Positions 6,093 through 14,305 of a stretch of 14,305 bases of DNA are shown piece by piece. Both the position numbers and the translations under genes were made by a program. The stretch comes from JBEAOO01 sp041164825. GTDB lineage: Bacteria > Pseudomonadota > Gammaproteobacteria > Burkholderiales > Burkholderiaceae_C. The notes under the pieces were generated by a model. That model ran no database searches. It saw only the letters and a program-made list of their open reading frames with translations, and was not told the origin of the DNA. The stretch covers positions 1-14,305 of the forward strand of contig JBEAOO010000041.1 in NCBI GenBank assembly GCA_041164825.1, given 5' to 3'. How positions within the stretch are numbered: the stretch's first letter is position 1; each line of letters starts with the position of its first letter.

Positions 6093-6569
6093 ATGGGCAT
6101 CGAAGGCGTTCTCAAAGAAGGTTTCGTCACCACCAGCGTTGATACGCTGGTGAATTGGTCGAAAACCGGTTCTCTCTGGCCGATGACATTCGGCTTGGCC
6201 TGCTGTGCCGTCGAGATGATGCACGCGGGTGCCGCGCGTTACGACATCGACCGTTTCGGCATGTTGTTCCGCCCCAGTCCGCGCCAGTCCGATCTGATGA
6301 TCGTGGCCGGCACCCTGTGCAACAAGATGGCCCCGGCCCTGCGCAAGGTGTACGACCAAATGGCCGAGCCGCGTTGGGTGCTCAGCATGGGCTCCTGCGC
6401 CAACGGCGGCGGCTACTACCACTACAGCTACTCGGTCGTGCGCGGCTGCGACCGCATCGTGCCGGTGGACGTGTACGTGCCGGGCTGCCCGCCCACGGCC
6501 GAAGCGCTGCTCTACGGCATCCTGCAATTGCAGGGCAAGATCCGCCGCGAAAACACCATCGCCCGCTGA
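6093..6569 (+). CDS. nuoB: NADH-quinone oxidoreductase subunit B
   Basis: NuoB is a peripheral-arm subunit that carries cluster N2, the final [4Fe-4S] centre that passes electrons to quinone. The 158-residue protein has all four ligands: the adjacent pair C37 and C38 in TFGLACCAVEMM, C102 in GSCANGGG and C132 in VPGCPPTAE. The length is normal, and the RFGMLFRPSPRQSDLMIVAGT stretch is typical. AAGG at 6082-6085, 7 bases before the ATG, supports the start. It lies 27 bases after nuoA and 36 before nuoC. NuoB contacts NuoD to form the quinone head-group site and NuoI to receive electrons from N6b. Confidence 0.98.
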   Translation: MGIEGVLKEGFVTTSVDTLVNWSKTGSLWPMTFGLACCAVEMMHAGAARYDIDRFGMLFRPSPRQSDLMIVAGTLCNKMAPALRKVYDQMAEPRWVLSMGSCANGGGYYHYSYSVVRGCDRIVPVDVYVPGCPPTAEALLYGILQLQGKIRRENTIAR

Positions 6570-6605
6570 GGCGGCGCGACCCAACCTGCCTGAGCCCCGC
6601 TGCCC

Positions 6606-7202
6606 ATGAGCAAACTCGAAACCCTGCAAAACGCGCTCAAAAGCGTGTTGGGCGACACCCTGAAAAGCCTGGTGCTCGACCGCGGTGAAGTCACCGTGAC
6701 CGTGGCCGCTGCCGATTACCTGACCGCCATGCGCAAGCTGCGCGACGAACCGTCGTTGCGCTTCGAGCAGATGATGGATCTCTGCGGCATGGACTACTCC
6801 GCTTGGCGTGACGAGCCCCAAGAGGGCCTGCGTTTTGCGGTGGTGGTGCACCTGATGTCGATCAGCAACAACTGGCGTGTGCGGGTGCGCGTTTACTGCC
6901 CCGATGACGGTCTGCCCGCTGTGGCGTCCATCAACGGCCTCTGGAGTGCCGCCAACTGGTTCGAGCGCGAAGCGTTCGACCTCTACGGCATCATCTTTGA
7001 GGGCCACGAGGACCTGCGCCGCATCCTGACCGACTACGGTTTCATCGGTCACCCGTTCCGCAAAGATTTCCCGACCACGGGCCATGTGGAAATGCGCTAT
7101 GACCCCGAGCAAAAGCGCGTGGTCTACCAGGCGGTGACGATCGATCCCCGCGAGATCACGCCGCGCATCATCCGCGAAGACAAGTACGGCGGTCTGCACT
7201 GA
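6606..7202 (+). CDS. nuoC: NADH-quinone oxidoreductase subunit C
   Basis: NuoC is the 30-kDa-type subunit of the complex I connecting arm; it has no cofactor and packs against NuoD. The 198 residues are a normal length for a stand-alone NuoC, so this operon does not have the NuoCD fusion seen in E. coli. The family signature is WFEREAFDLYGIIFEGHEDLRRILTDYGFIGHPFRKDFP, with ERE at 120-122 and DLYG at 125-128. The C terminus ends in DKYGGLH. The ATG at 6606 (MSKLETLQNAL) is the natural start, although its ribosome binding site is weak. It is followed by nuoD after 26 bases. Confidence 0.97.
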   Translation: MSKLETLQNALKSVLGDTLKSLVLDRGEVTVTVAAADYLTAMRKLRDEPSLRFEQMMDLCGMDYSAWRDEPQEGLRFAVVVHLMSISNNWRVRVRVYCPDDGLPAVASINGLWSAANWFEREAFDLYGIIFEGHEDLRRILTDYGFIGHPFRKDFPTTGHVEMRYDPEQKRVVYQAVTIDPREITPRIIREDKYGGLH

Positions 7203-7228
7203 GCGCCCCGGCGTCAAACAGGTTCCCC

Positions 7229-8482
7229 ATGGCAGAGATCAAGAACTACACCCTCAACTTCGGTCCGCAACACCCGGCCGCGCACGGCGTGCTGCGCCTG
7301 GTGCTCGAACTGGACGGCGAAGTCATCCAACGTGCCGACCCGCACATTGGCCTGCTGCACCGTGCCACTGAAAAGCTGGCCGAGAGCAAGACTTATATCC
7401 AGTCGCTGCCCTACATGGACCGCCTCGACTACGTGTCGATGATGTCCAACGAGCACGCGTACTGCCTGGCCATCGAGCGCCTGATGGGCATCGAGGTGCC
7501 CGAGCGCGCGCAGTACATCCGCGTGATGTTCGCCGAGATCACCCGTTTGCTGAACCACCTCTTGTGGCTCGGCGCGCACGGCATCGACTGCGGCGCGATG
7601 AACATCCTGATCTACTGCTTCCGCGAACGCGAAGACCTGTTCGACATGTACGAAGCCGTGTCGGGTGCACGCATGCACGCGGCCTACTTCCGCCCGGGTG
7701 GTGTGTACCGCGACCTGCCGGACAGCATGCCGCAGTACAAGGTCAGCAAGATCAAGAACGCCCGTGCGATCTCGCAGCTGAACGAAAACCGCCAGGGCAC
7801 GCTGCTCGACTTCATTGACGACTTCACCAAGCGCTTCCCGAAGTACGTCGACGAGTACGAAACCCTGCTCACCGACAACCGCATCTGGAAGCAGCGCACC
7901 GTGGGCATTGGTGTGCTGACGGCCGAGCGCGCGCTCAACCTGGGCCTCAGTGGCCCGATGCTGCGCGGCTCGGGCGTCGAGTGGGACCTGCGCAAGAAGC
8001 AGCCCTATGACGTTTACGACCGCATGGATTTCGATATTCCGGTGGGCACCAACGGCGATTGTTACGACCGCTACTTGGTTCGCATCGAAGAAATGCGCCA
8101 GTCCAACCGCATCGTCAAGCAGTGCGTTGATTGGCTGCGCCAGAACCCCGGCCCCGTCATCACCGACAACCACAAGGTGGCTCCACCTTCGCGCGTCGAG
8201 ATGAAGACGAGCATGGAACAACTGATTCACCACTTCAAGCTCTTCACCGAAGGCTTCCACGTGCCCGAAGGCGAGGCGTATGCCGCCGTCGAGCACCCGA
8301 AGGGTGAGTTCGGCATCTACCTCGTCAGCGATGGCGCCAACAAGCCTTACCGCCTGAAGATCCGCGCGCCGGGCTTCCCGCATCTGGCAGCGCTTGATGA
8401 GATGGCCCGCGGCCACATGATTGCCGACGCGGTCGCCGTCATCGGCACCATGGACATTGTGTTTGGAGAGATCGACCGGTGA
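7229..8482 (+). CDS. nuoD: NADH-quinone oxidoreductase subunit D
   Basis: NuoD is the 49-kDa-type subunit, related to the large subunit of [NiFe] hydrogenases but without metal, and forms much of the quinone cavity together with NuoB. The 417-residue product is full length. H19 (GPQHPAAHGVLR) and Y68 (MDRLDYVSMMSNEHAY) occupy the positions of the quinone head-group contacts His38 and Tyr87 of Thermus Nqo4. The signature GLLHRATEKLAE has Ala where many relatives have Gly, which is acceptable. The C terminus ARGHMIADAVAVIGTMDIVFGEIDR is canonical. The stop codon overlaps the nuoE start by 4 bases, so translation of the two genes is probably coupled. Confidence 0.98.
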   Translation: MAEIKNYTLNFGPQHPAAHGVLRLVLELDGEVIQRADPHIGLLHRATEKLAESKTYIQSLPYMDRLDYVSMMSNEHAYCLAIERLMGIEVPERAQYIRVMFAEITRLLNHLLWLGAHGIDCGAMNILIYCFREREDLFDMYEAVSGARMHAAYFRPGGVYRDLPDSMPQYKVSKIKNARAISQLNENRQGTLLDFIDDFTKRFPKYVDEYETLLTDNRIWKQRTVGIGVLTAERALNLGLSGPMLRGSGVEWDLRKKQPYDVYDRMDFDIPVGTNGDCYDRYLVRIEEMRQSNRIVKQCVDWLRQNPGPVITDNHKVAPPSRVEMKTSMEQLIHHFKLFTEGFHVPEGEAYAAVEHPKGEFGIYLVSDGANKPYRLKIRAPGFPHLAALDEMARGHMIADAVAVIGTMDIVFGEIDR

Positions 8483-8976
8483 ACCAGCCCGCCCAACTGT
8501 CTGAAGCGACCCTGCAGCGCTTCGCCCGCGAGGTGGCCAAGTACCCGGCCGACCAAAAGCAGTCGGCCGTCATGGCCTGCCTGACCATCGTGCAGCAAGA
8601 GCAAGGTTGGGTTTCGCCCGAGAGCGAAAACCAGATTGCGGCCTACCTCGGCATGGCGCCCATCGCCGTGCACGAAGTGACCACCTTCTACAACATGTAC
8701 AACCAGCAGCCGACGGGGCGTTTCAAGCTCAACGTCTGCACCAACCTGCCGTGCCAATTGCGCGACGGGCAAAAGGCGCTGGACCACTTGTGCAGCAAGC
8801 TCGGCGTTGAGCCTTACGGCACCACCGCCGATGGCCGTTTCACCGTGCAGCCGTCGGAGTGCCTGGGTGCTTGCGCCGATTCGCCGGTGATGCTGGTCAA
8901 CGATCGCCAGATGTGCAGCTACATGAGCCACGACCGCCTCGACGCGCTGGTTGATCTGCTCAAGTCGCAACCCTGA
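8479..8976 (+). CDS. nuoE: NADH-quinone oxidoreductase subunit E
   Basis: NuoE is the 24-kDa-type thioredoxin-fold subunit of the NADH-oxidising module. It holds the [2Fe-2S] cluster N1a next to FMN. The 165-residue protein has all four ligands: C87 and C92 in NVCTNLPC, then C128 and C132 in ECLGAC. The start is GTG 8479 within the GTGA overlap with nuoD, supported by GGAG at 8465-8468 inside nuoD and by the normal family N terminus (LSEATLQRFAREVAKYP). It is the only gene in this operon that I assign a non-ATG start. nuoF follows after 19 bases. It works as a pair with NuoF. Confidence 0.96.
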   Translation: MNQPAQLSEATLQRFAREVAKYPADQKQSAVMACLTIVQQEQGWVSPESENQIAAYLGMAPIAVHEVTTFYNMYNQQPTGRFKLNVCTNLPCQLRDGQKALDHLCSKLGVEPYGTTADGRFTVQPSECLGACADSPVMLVNDRQMCSYMSHDRLDALVDLLKSQP

Positions 8977-8995
8977 GGCCACACGGACACACACC

Positions 8996-10360
<1,365 letters not shown>

Positions 10361-10365
10361 AGCCC

Positions 10366-12705
10366 ATGATCGAAATCGAACTCGACGGCAAGAAGGTGGA
10401 AGTGCTTGAAGGTAGCATGGTGATGCATGCGGCCGACAAGGCTGGCACCTACATCCCGCACTTCTGCTACCACAAGAAGCTCTCCATCGCCGCCAACTGC
10501 CGCATGTGCTTGGTGGACGTGGAGAAGGCCCCCAAGCCCATGCCCGCCTGCGCGACGCCGGTGACGCAAGGCATGATCGTGCGCACCAAGAGCGACAAGG
10601 CCATCAAGGCGCAGAAGTCGGTGATGGAGTTTCTCCTCATCAACCACCCGCTCGATTGCCCGATCTGCGACCAGGGCGGCGAGTGCCAGCTGCAAGATTT
10701 GGCGGTGGGCTACGGTGGTTCTTCCTCGCGCTACGAAGAAGAAAAGCGCGTGGTGTTCCACAAGGACGTCGGCCCGCTGATCTCGATGGAAGAGATGAGC
10801 CGCTGCATCCACTGCACACGCTGCGTCCGCTTCGGCCAAGAGGTGTCGGGCGAGATGGAACTCGGCATGATTCACCGCGGTGAACACTCCGAGATCACCA
10901 CCGTCAAGGGCGAGACCGTCGACTCCGAGTTGTCGGGCAACATGATCGACCTGTGCCCGGTGGGCGCGTTGACCAGCAAACCCTTCCGCTACAGCGCCCG
11001 CACCTGGGAGCTGTCGCGCCGCAAGAGCGTGAGCCCGCACGACAGCACCGGCAGCAACCTGATTGTTCAGGTCAAGGCCAACAACGTGCTGCGCGTGTTG
11101 CCGCTCGAAAACGAAGACGTCAACGAATGCTGGATCGCCGACCGCGACCGCTTCTCGTATGAAGCCCTGAGCAGCGACGAACGCTTGACCACCCCGATGC
11201 TCAAGCAAGGCGGCGAGTGGAAGTCGGTCGACTGGACCACGGCGCTCGAATACATCGCTCGCGGCCTGACGCAAATCAAGGCCGACCACGGCGCGGCCAG
11301 CATCGGTGCCATCGGCTCCGCGCACGCCACGGTCGAAGAGCTGCACCTGCTGGCCAAGCTGGTGCGCGGCCTGGGCAGCGAAAACGTCGATCACCGTGCA
11401 CGCCACAGCGACTTCGCCGCCGCACCGGCGGGCCAAGCGCGCTGGCTGGGCACAAGCATCGCTGCGCTGTCGTCGCTCGACGCCGCGCTGGTGGTGGGCT
11501 CGTTCCTGCGCAAGGATCACCCGCTGTTCGCACAACGTCTGCGCCAGGCCGCCCGCAAGGGTGCGCAAGTGCACACGCTGAGCGCGCTGACTGACGACTG
11601 GGCGCTGAGCACGGGCATCCGCGTGGTGGCGGCACCGAGCGCTTGGTTGGCTTCGCTGGCCTCCGTGGCTGCTGCGGTGGCCGAAGCCAAGGGCGTGAGC
11701 GCACCGCTGGCAGCGGTCGTCACCGACGAGGCTCGCACCATCGCGCAATCGCTGATCAACGGTGAACACAAGGCCGTGCTGCTGGGCAACACCGCCGTGC
11801 AGCATCCGCAAGCCAACGACCTGTTGGCCGTGGCGCAGTGGATCGGCGCACAAACCAGCGCCTCGGTGGGCAGCTTCGGCGAAGCCGCCAACTCGGTCGG
11901 CGCACAACTGGTCAACGCCATCCCGGGTGCCGGCGGCCTGAACGCCGGCGACATGCTCGGCGGCAAGTCTGGCGTCATCAAGGCGATGCTGCTGTTGGGC
12001 ACCGATCCGGCGCTCGACGCCGCCAACCCGGCCGCGGCTGTGGCTGCGCTGCAAACCGCTGAGATGGTCGTCGCGCTGACGCCGTTCAAGACCACGGCAC
12101 TCGACTGCGCTGATGTGCTGTTGCCGGTGTCGCCATTCACTGAAACCTCGGGCACCTTCGTCAACGCCGAAGGCCGTGTGCAAAGCTTCCACGGCGTGGT
12201 CAAGCCTCTGGGCGACACCCGCCCGGCCTGGAAGGTGTTGCGCGTGTTGGGCAACCTGCTGAACATCGCTGGCTTCGATTTCGAAACCTCTGACGACGTC
12301 AAGGCCCAAGCGCTGGGCGACCTGTCGCACGTGGCCTCGCGTTTGAACAACGCGGCGCAACTGGGCGCCTCGGGTCAGTCGCTCGCCTCTGGCCTGCAGC
12401 GTGTGTCGGATGTGTCGATCTACGCCGCCGACGCGCTGGTGCGCCGCGCACCGTCGCTGCAACGTACCGCCGATGGCCAAGCTGCTCGTGTCTCGCTGCC
12501 GGCTGCACTCTGGGCGCAACTCGGCTTGGCCGATGCCGATGCCGATGGCGCCAAGGTGCGCATCACGCAAGGGCAGGGCAGTGCGGTGCTGAGCGCTCGC
12601 CTCGACGCCACACTGGCGGCCGATGTGGTGCGGGTGGCCGCGGGCCATGCCGACACGGCCACCCTCGGCGCGCTGTTTGGCGCCATCCAGGTTGAAAAGG
12701 CCTGA
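10366..12705 (+). CDS. nuoG: NADH-quinone oxidoreductase subunit G
   Basis: NuoG is the 75-kDa-type subunit that relays electrons from NuoF towards NuoI. The 779-residue protein has an N-terminal ferredoxin-like part. Ligands for [2Fe-2S] N1b are C34, C45, C48 and C62. For [4Fe-4S] N5 they are H94, C98, C101 and C107. For [4Fe-4S] N4 they are C147, C150, C153 and C197. A degenerate molybdopterin-oxidoreductase domain follows (from about 215) without the Cys set for the extra cluster N7 found in E. coli and Thermus. The C-terminal half is Ala-rich and variable. ATG 10366 gives MIEIELDGKKVEV; the in-frame TTG at 10357 overlapping the nuoF stop is a less likely start. nuoH starts 8 bases after the stop. 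Confidence 0.96.
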   Translation: MIEIELDGKKVEVLEGSMVMHAADKAGTYIPHFCYHKKLSIAANCRMCLVDVEKAPKPMPACATPVTQGMIVRTKSDKAIKAQKSVMEFLLINHPLDCPICDQGGECQLQDLAVGYGGSSSRYEEEKRVVFHKDVGPLISMEEMSRCIHCTRCVRFGQEVSGEMELGMIHRGEHSEITTVKGETVDSELSGNMIDLCPVGALTSKPFRYSARTWELSRRKSVSPHDSTGSNLIVQVKANNVLRVLPLENEDVNECWIADRDRFSYEALSSDERLTTPMLKQGGEWKSVDWTTALEYIARGLTQIKADHGAASIGAIGSAHATVEELHLLAKLVRGLGSENVDHRARHSDFAAAPAGQARWLGTSIAALSSLDAALVVGSFLRKDHPLFAQRLRQAARKGAQVHTLSALTDDWALSTGIRVVAAPSAWLASLASVAAAVAEAKGVSAPLAAVVTDEARTIAQSLINGEHKAVLLGNTAVQHPQANDLLAVAQWIGAQTSASVGSFGEAANSVGAQLVNAIPGAGGLNAGDMLGGKSGVIKAMLLLGTDPALDAANPAAAVAALQTAEMVVALTPFKTTALDCADVLLPVSPFTETSGTFVNAEGRVQSFHGVVKPLGDTRPAWKVLRVLGNLLNIAGFDFETSDDVKAQALGDLSHVASRLNNAAQLGASGQSLASGLQRVSDVSIYAADALVRRAPSLQRTADGQAARVSLPAALWAQLGLADADADGAKVRITQGQGSAVLSARLDATLAADVVRVAAGHADTATLGALFGAIQVEKA

Positions 12706-12713
12706 GGACCACC

Positions 12714-13772
12714 ATGATTGATTCGCTCCAAATCGCTGGTGCGTCCTTGCTGGGCGGGCACTGGCCCGTCGCCTGGACGCTCATCAAGATCGTGGTGGTG
12801 TTGTTGCCGCTGCTGGGCTGCGTTGCTTACCTGACGCTCTGGGAACGCAAGGCCATCGGCTGGACACAGTTGCGCCCAGGCCCCAACCGTGTCGGCCCGT
12901 GGGGTCTGCTGACGCCCATTGCCGATGCGGTGAAACTGATTTTCAAAGAAATCATTCGCCCATCGGCCGCCCACAAGGGCCTGTTCTTCCTCGGCCCGGT
13001 CATGACCATCATGCCGGCGCTGGCCGCTTGGGCGGTTGTGCCCTTTGGGCCGGAAGTGGCTTTGGCCAACGTCAACGCCGGTCTGTTGTTTCTGATGGCC
13101 ATCACCTCGCTGGAGGTCTATGGCGTGATCATTGCCGGCTGGGCTTCCAACTCGAAGTACGCCTTCTTGGGCGCGCTGCGTGCATCGGCCCAGATGGTGA
13201 GCTACGAAATCGCCATGGGCTTTGCGCTCGTGATCGTGCTGATGGTGACGGGCAGCATGAACATGACCGACATCGTGATGTCGCAAGGCAAGGGCATCTT
13301 CGCCGGCCACGGCGTCAGCCTCTTGTCTTGGAACTGGCTGCCGCTGCTGCCCGTGTTCGTTGTGTATTTCATCTCTGGCCTGGCCGAGACCAACCGCCAC
13401 CCGTTTGACGTGGTGGAAGGCGAGTCGGAGATAGTGGCCGGTCACATGATCGAGTACTCCGGCATGTCGTTCGCCATGTTCTTCTTGGCCGAATACGCCA
13501 ACATGATTCTGGTCTCGATGCTGTGCGTTCTGTTGTTCTTGGGGGGCTGGTTGCCGCCTGTGGACGCACTGAGCTTCATCCCGGGTTGGATCTGGCTGGG
13601 CCTCAAGGTCTTCGTCGTCGTCACCATGTTCTTGTGGGTGCGTGCCACGTTCCCCCGGTTCCGTTATGACCAGATCATGCGTCTGGGCTGGAAGATTTTC
13701 ATTCCCATCACGCTGGTTTGGTTGGTGGTGGTCGGTTTGTGGATCCAGTCGCCCTGGAACATCTGGAAGTAA
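12714..13772 (+). CDS. nuoH: NADH-quinone oxidoreductase subunit H
   Basis: NuoH is the ND1-type membrane subunit that anchors the peripheral arm and lines the quinone entry channel, linking quinone reduction to proton pumping. The 352 residues and about eight hydrophobic segments are typical. Conserved stretches include LWERKAIGWTQLRPGPNRVGPWGLLTPIADAVKL in the first third, the loop GLAETNRHPFDVVEGESEIVAGHMIEYSG (ETNR at 225-228, acidic residues after it) and the late ATFPRFRYDQIMRLGWK. GAGGA at 12704-12708 overlaps the nuoG stop and sits 5 bases before the ATG, which favours coupled translation. nuoI starts 27 bases after its stop. Confidence 0.97.
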   Translation: MIDSLQIAGASLLGGHWPVAWTLIKIVVVLLPLLGCVAYLTLWERKAIGWTQLRPGPNRVGPWGLLTPIADAVKLIFKEIIRPSAAHKGLFFLGPVMTIMPALAAWAVVPFGPEVALANVNAGLLFLMAITSLEVYGVIIAGWASNSKYAFLGALRASAQMVSYEIAMGFALVIVLMVTGSMNMTDIVMSQGKGIFAGHGVSLLSWNWLPLLPVFVVYFISGLAETNRHPFDVVEGESEIVAGHMIEYSGMSFAMFFLAEYANMILVSMLCVLLFLGGWLPPVDALSFIPGWIWLGLKVFVVVTMFLWVRATFPRFRYDQIMRLGWKIFIPITLVWLVVVGLWIQSPWNIWK

Positions 13773-13799
13773 CCCGGACTCCGGACAAGAGGTGCATTC

Positions 13800-14279
13800 A
13801 TGGCCGCAGTGGCTTCCATCAAAGAAATTCTCTCGAGCTTCATGCTCACCGAGCTGTTCAAGGGCATGGCCCTGACCGGCAAGTACTTTTGGTCTCGCAA
13901 GATCACGGTGCAGTTCCCCGAAGAAAAAACGCCGATGTCGCCGCGTTTTCGGGGTCTGCATGCGCTGCGCCGCTATGAAAACGGCGAGGAGCGTTGCATC
14001 GCCTGCAAGCTGTGCGAAGCCGTGTGCCCGGCAATGGCCATCACCATCGAGAGCGAAGTGCGTGACGACGGCAGCCGCCGCACCACGCGCTATGACATCG
14101 ACCTGACCAAGTGCATCTTCTGCGGCTTCTGCGAAGAGAGCTGCCCGGTGGACTCGATCGTTGAAACCCACGTGCTCGAATACCACGGCGAAAAGCGGGG
14201 CGACCTGTACTTCACCAAGGACATGCTGCTCGCGGTCGGTGACCGTTACGAAAAAGACATCGCTGCCAACAAGGAGGCC
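13800..14279 (+). CDS. nuoI: NADH-quinone oxidoreductase subunit I (3' end missing)
   Basis: NuoI is the 8Fe ferredoxin-like subunit holding [4Fe-4S] clusters N6a and N6b, which pass electrons from NuoG to NuoB. Residues 1-160 are genomic. The two cluster motifs are CIACKLCEAVCP (C66, C69, C72, C76) and CIFCGFCEESCP (C105, C108, C111, C115). The N-terminal amphipathic helix SFMLTELFKGMALTGKYF precedes them. AAGAGG at 13787-13792, 7 bases before ATG 13800, sets the start. After residue 160 the frame runs into adapter sequence (RSEEHTSE), so the real last few residues and the stop are missing. Family length suggests only a short C-terminal piece is lost. The remaining nuo genes (J to N) would be expected beyond the window. 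Confidence 0.96.
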
Positions 14280-14305
14280 AGATCGGAAGAGCACACGTCT
14301 GAACT
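14280..14305. other. Illumina TruSeq adapter remnant (artefact)
   Basis: The final 26 bases begin AGATCGGAAGAGCACACGTC and continue through TGAACT, identical to the first 26 bases of the standard Illumina TruSeq read-1 3' adapter. In the nuoI frame they encode RSEEHTSE, a peptide familiar from contaminated database entries. This is library sequence, not genome; the first A at 14280 could be shared with the true genome. Confidence 0.97.

Noticed and set aside
12420..14294. Opposite-strand open frame of 624 codons ending near the window edge
   Set aside because: It is antisense to nuoG-nuoH-nuoI and its start codon lies within the sequencing adapter.

Overview
The window is an ordinary, well-conserved housekeeping stretch of a GC-rich betaproteobacterium. 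The protein sequences and the order tpiA-secG-tRNA-Leu-nuo point to Burkholderiales, probably a Comamonadaceae-like member; I cannot resolve genus by eye. All supported genes lie on the + strand. The last 26 bases are not genomic: they are Illumina adapter sequence fused to the 3' end of nuoI, so the window ends at a contig or read end.

Region 1 (1-2992) is RNA metabolism and translation. A 50-codon C-terminal fragment of an unrecognised gene is followed by rpsO (ribosomal protein S15), a strong intrinsic terminator, and pnp (polynucleotide phosphorylase). Both genes have structured leaders. The rpsO leader holds mutually exclusive hairpins. The pnp leader holds a long, nearly perfect hairpin, like the RNase III target used for PNPase autocontrol in E. 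coli, followed by a stem that buries the Shine-Dalgarno sequence.

Region 2 (2993-5705) holds a PIG3-type NAD(P)H quinone oxidoreductase, tpiA (glycolysis), secG (Sec translocon) and a type II tRNA-Leu with anticodon GAG and an encoded CCA. Two AT-richer spacers flank the tRNA. They carry only a weak promoter candidate, and an 11-bp direct repeat lies before nuoA.

Region 3 (5706-14279) is the respiratory complex I operon nuoABCDEFGHI, continuing past the end of the window. The genes are tightly packed, with gaps of 5 to 36 nt and one 4-nt overlap. NuoE, F and G form the NADH-oxidising module. NuoB, C, D and I form the quinone-reducing connecting arm. NuoA and H are membrane subunits at the quinone site. 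All expected iron-sulfur ligands of NuoB, E, F, G and I are present; the optional N7 cluster of NuoG is absent.

I found no new multi-gene system, mobile element or CRISPR array. The points most worth following up are the rpsO and pnp leader RNAs, the tRNA-nuo junction, and the adapter contamination.
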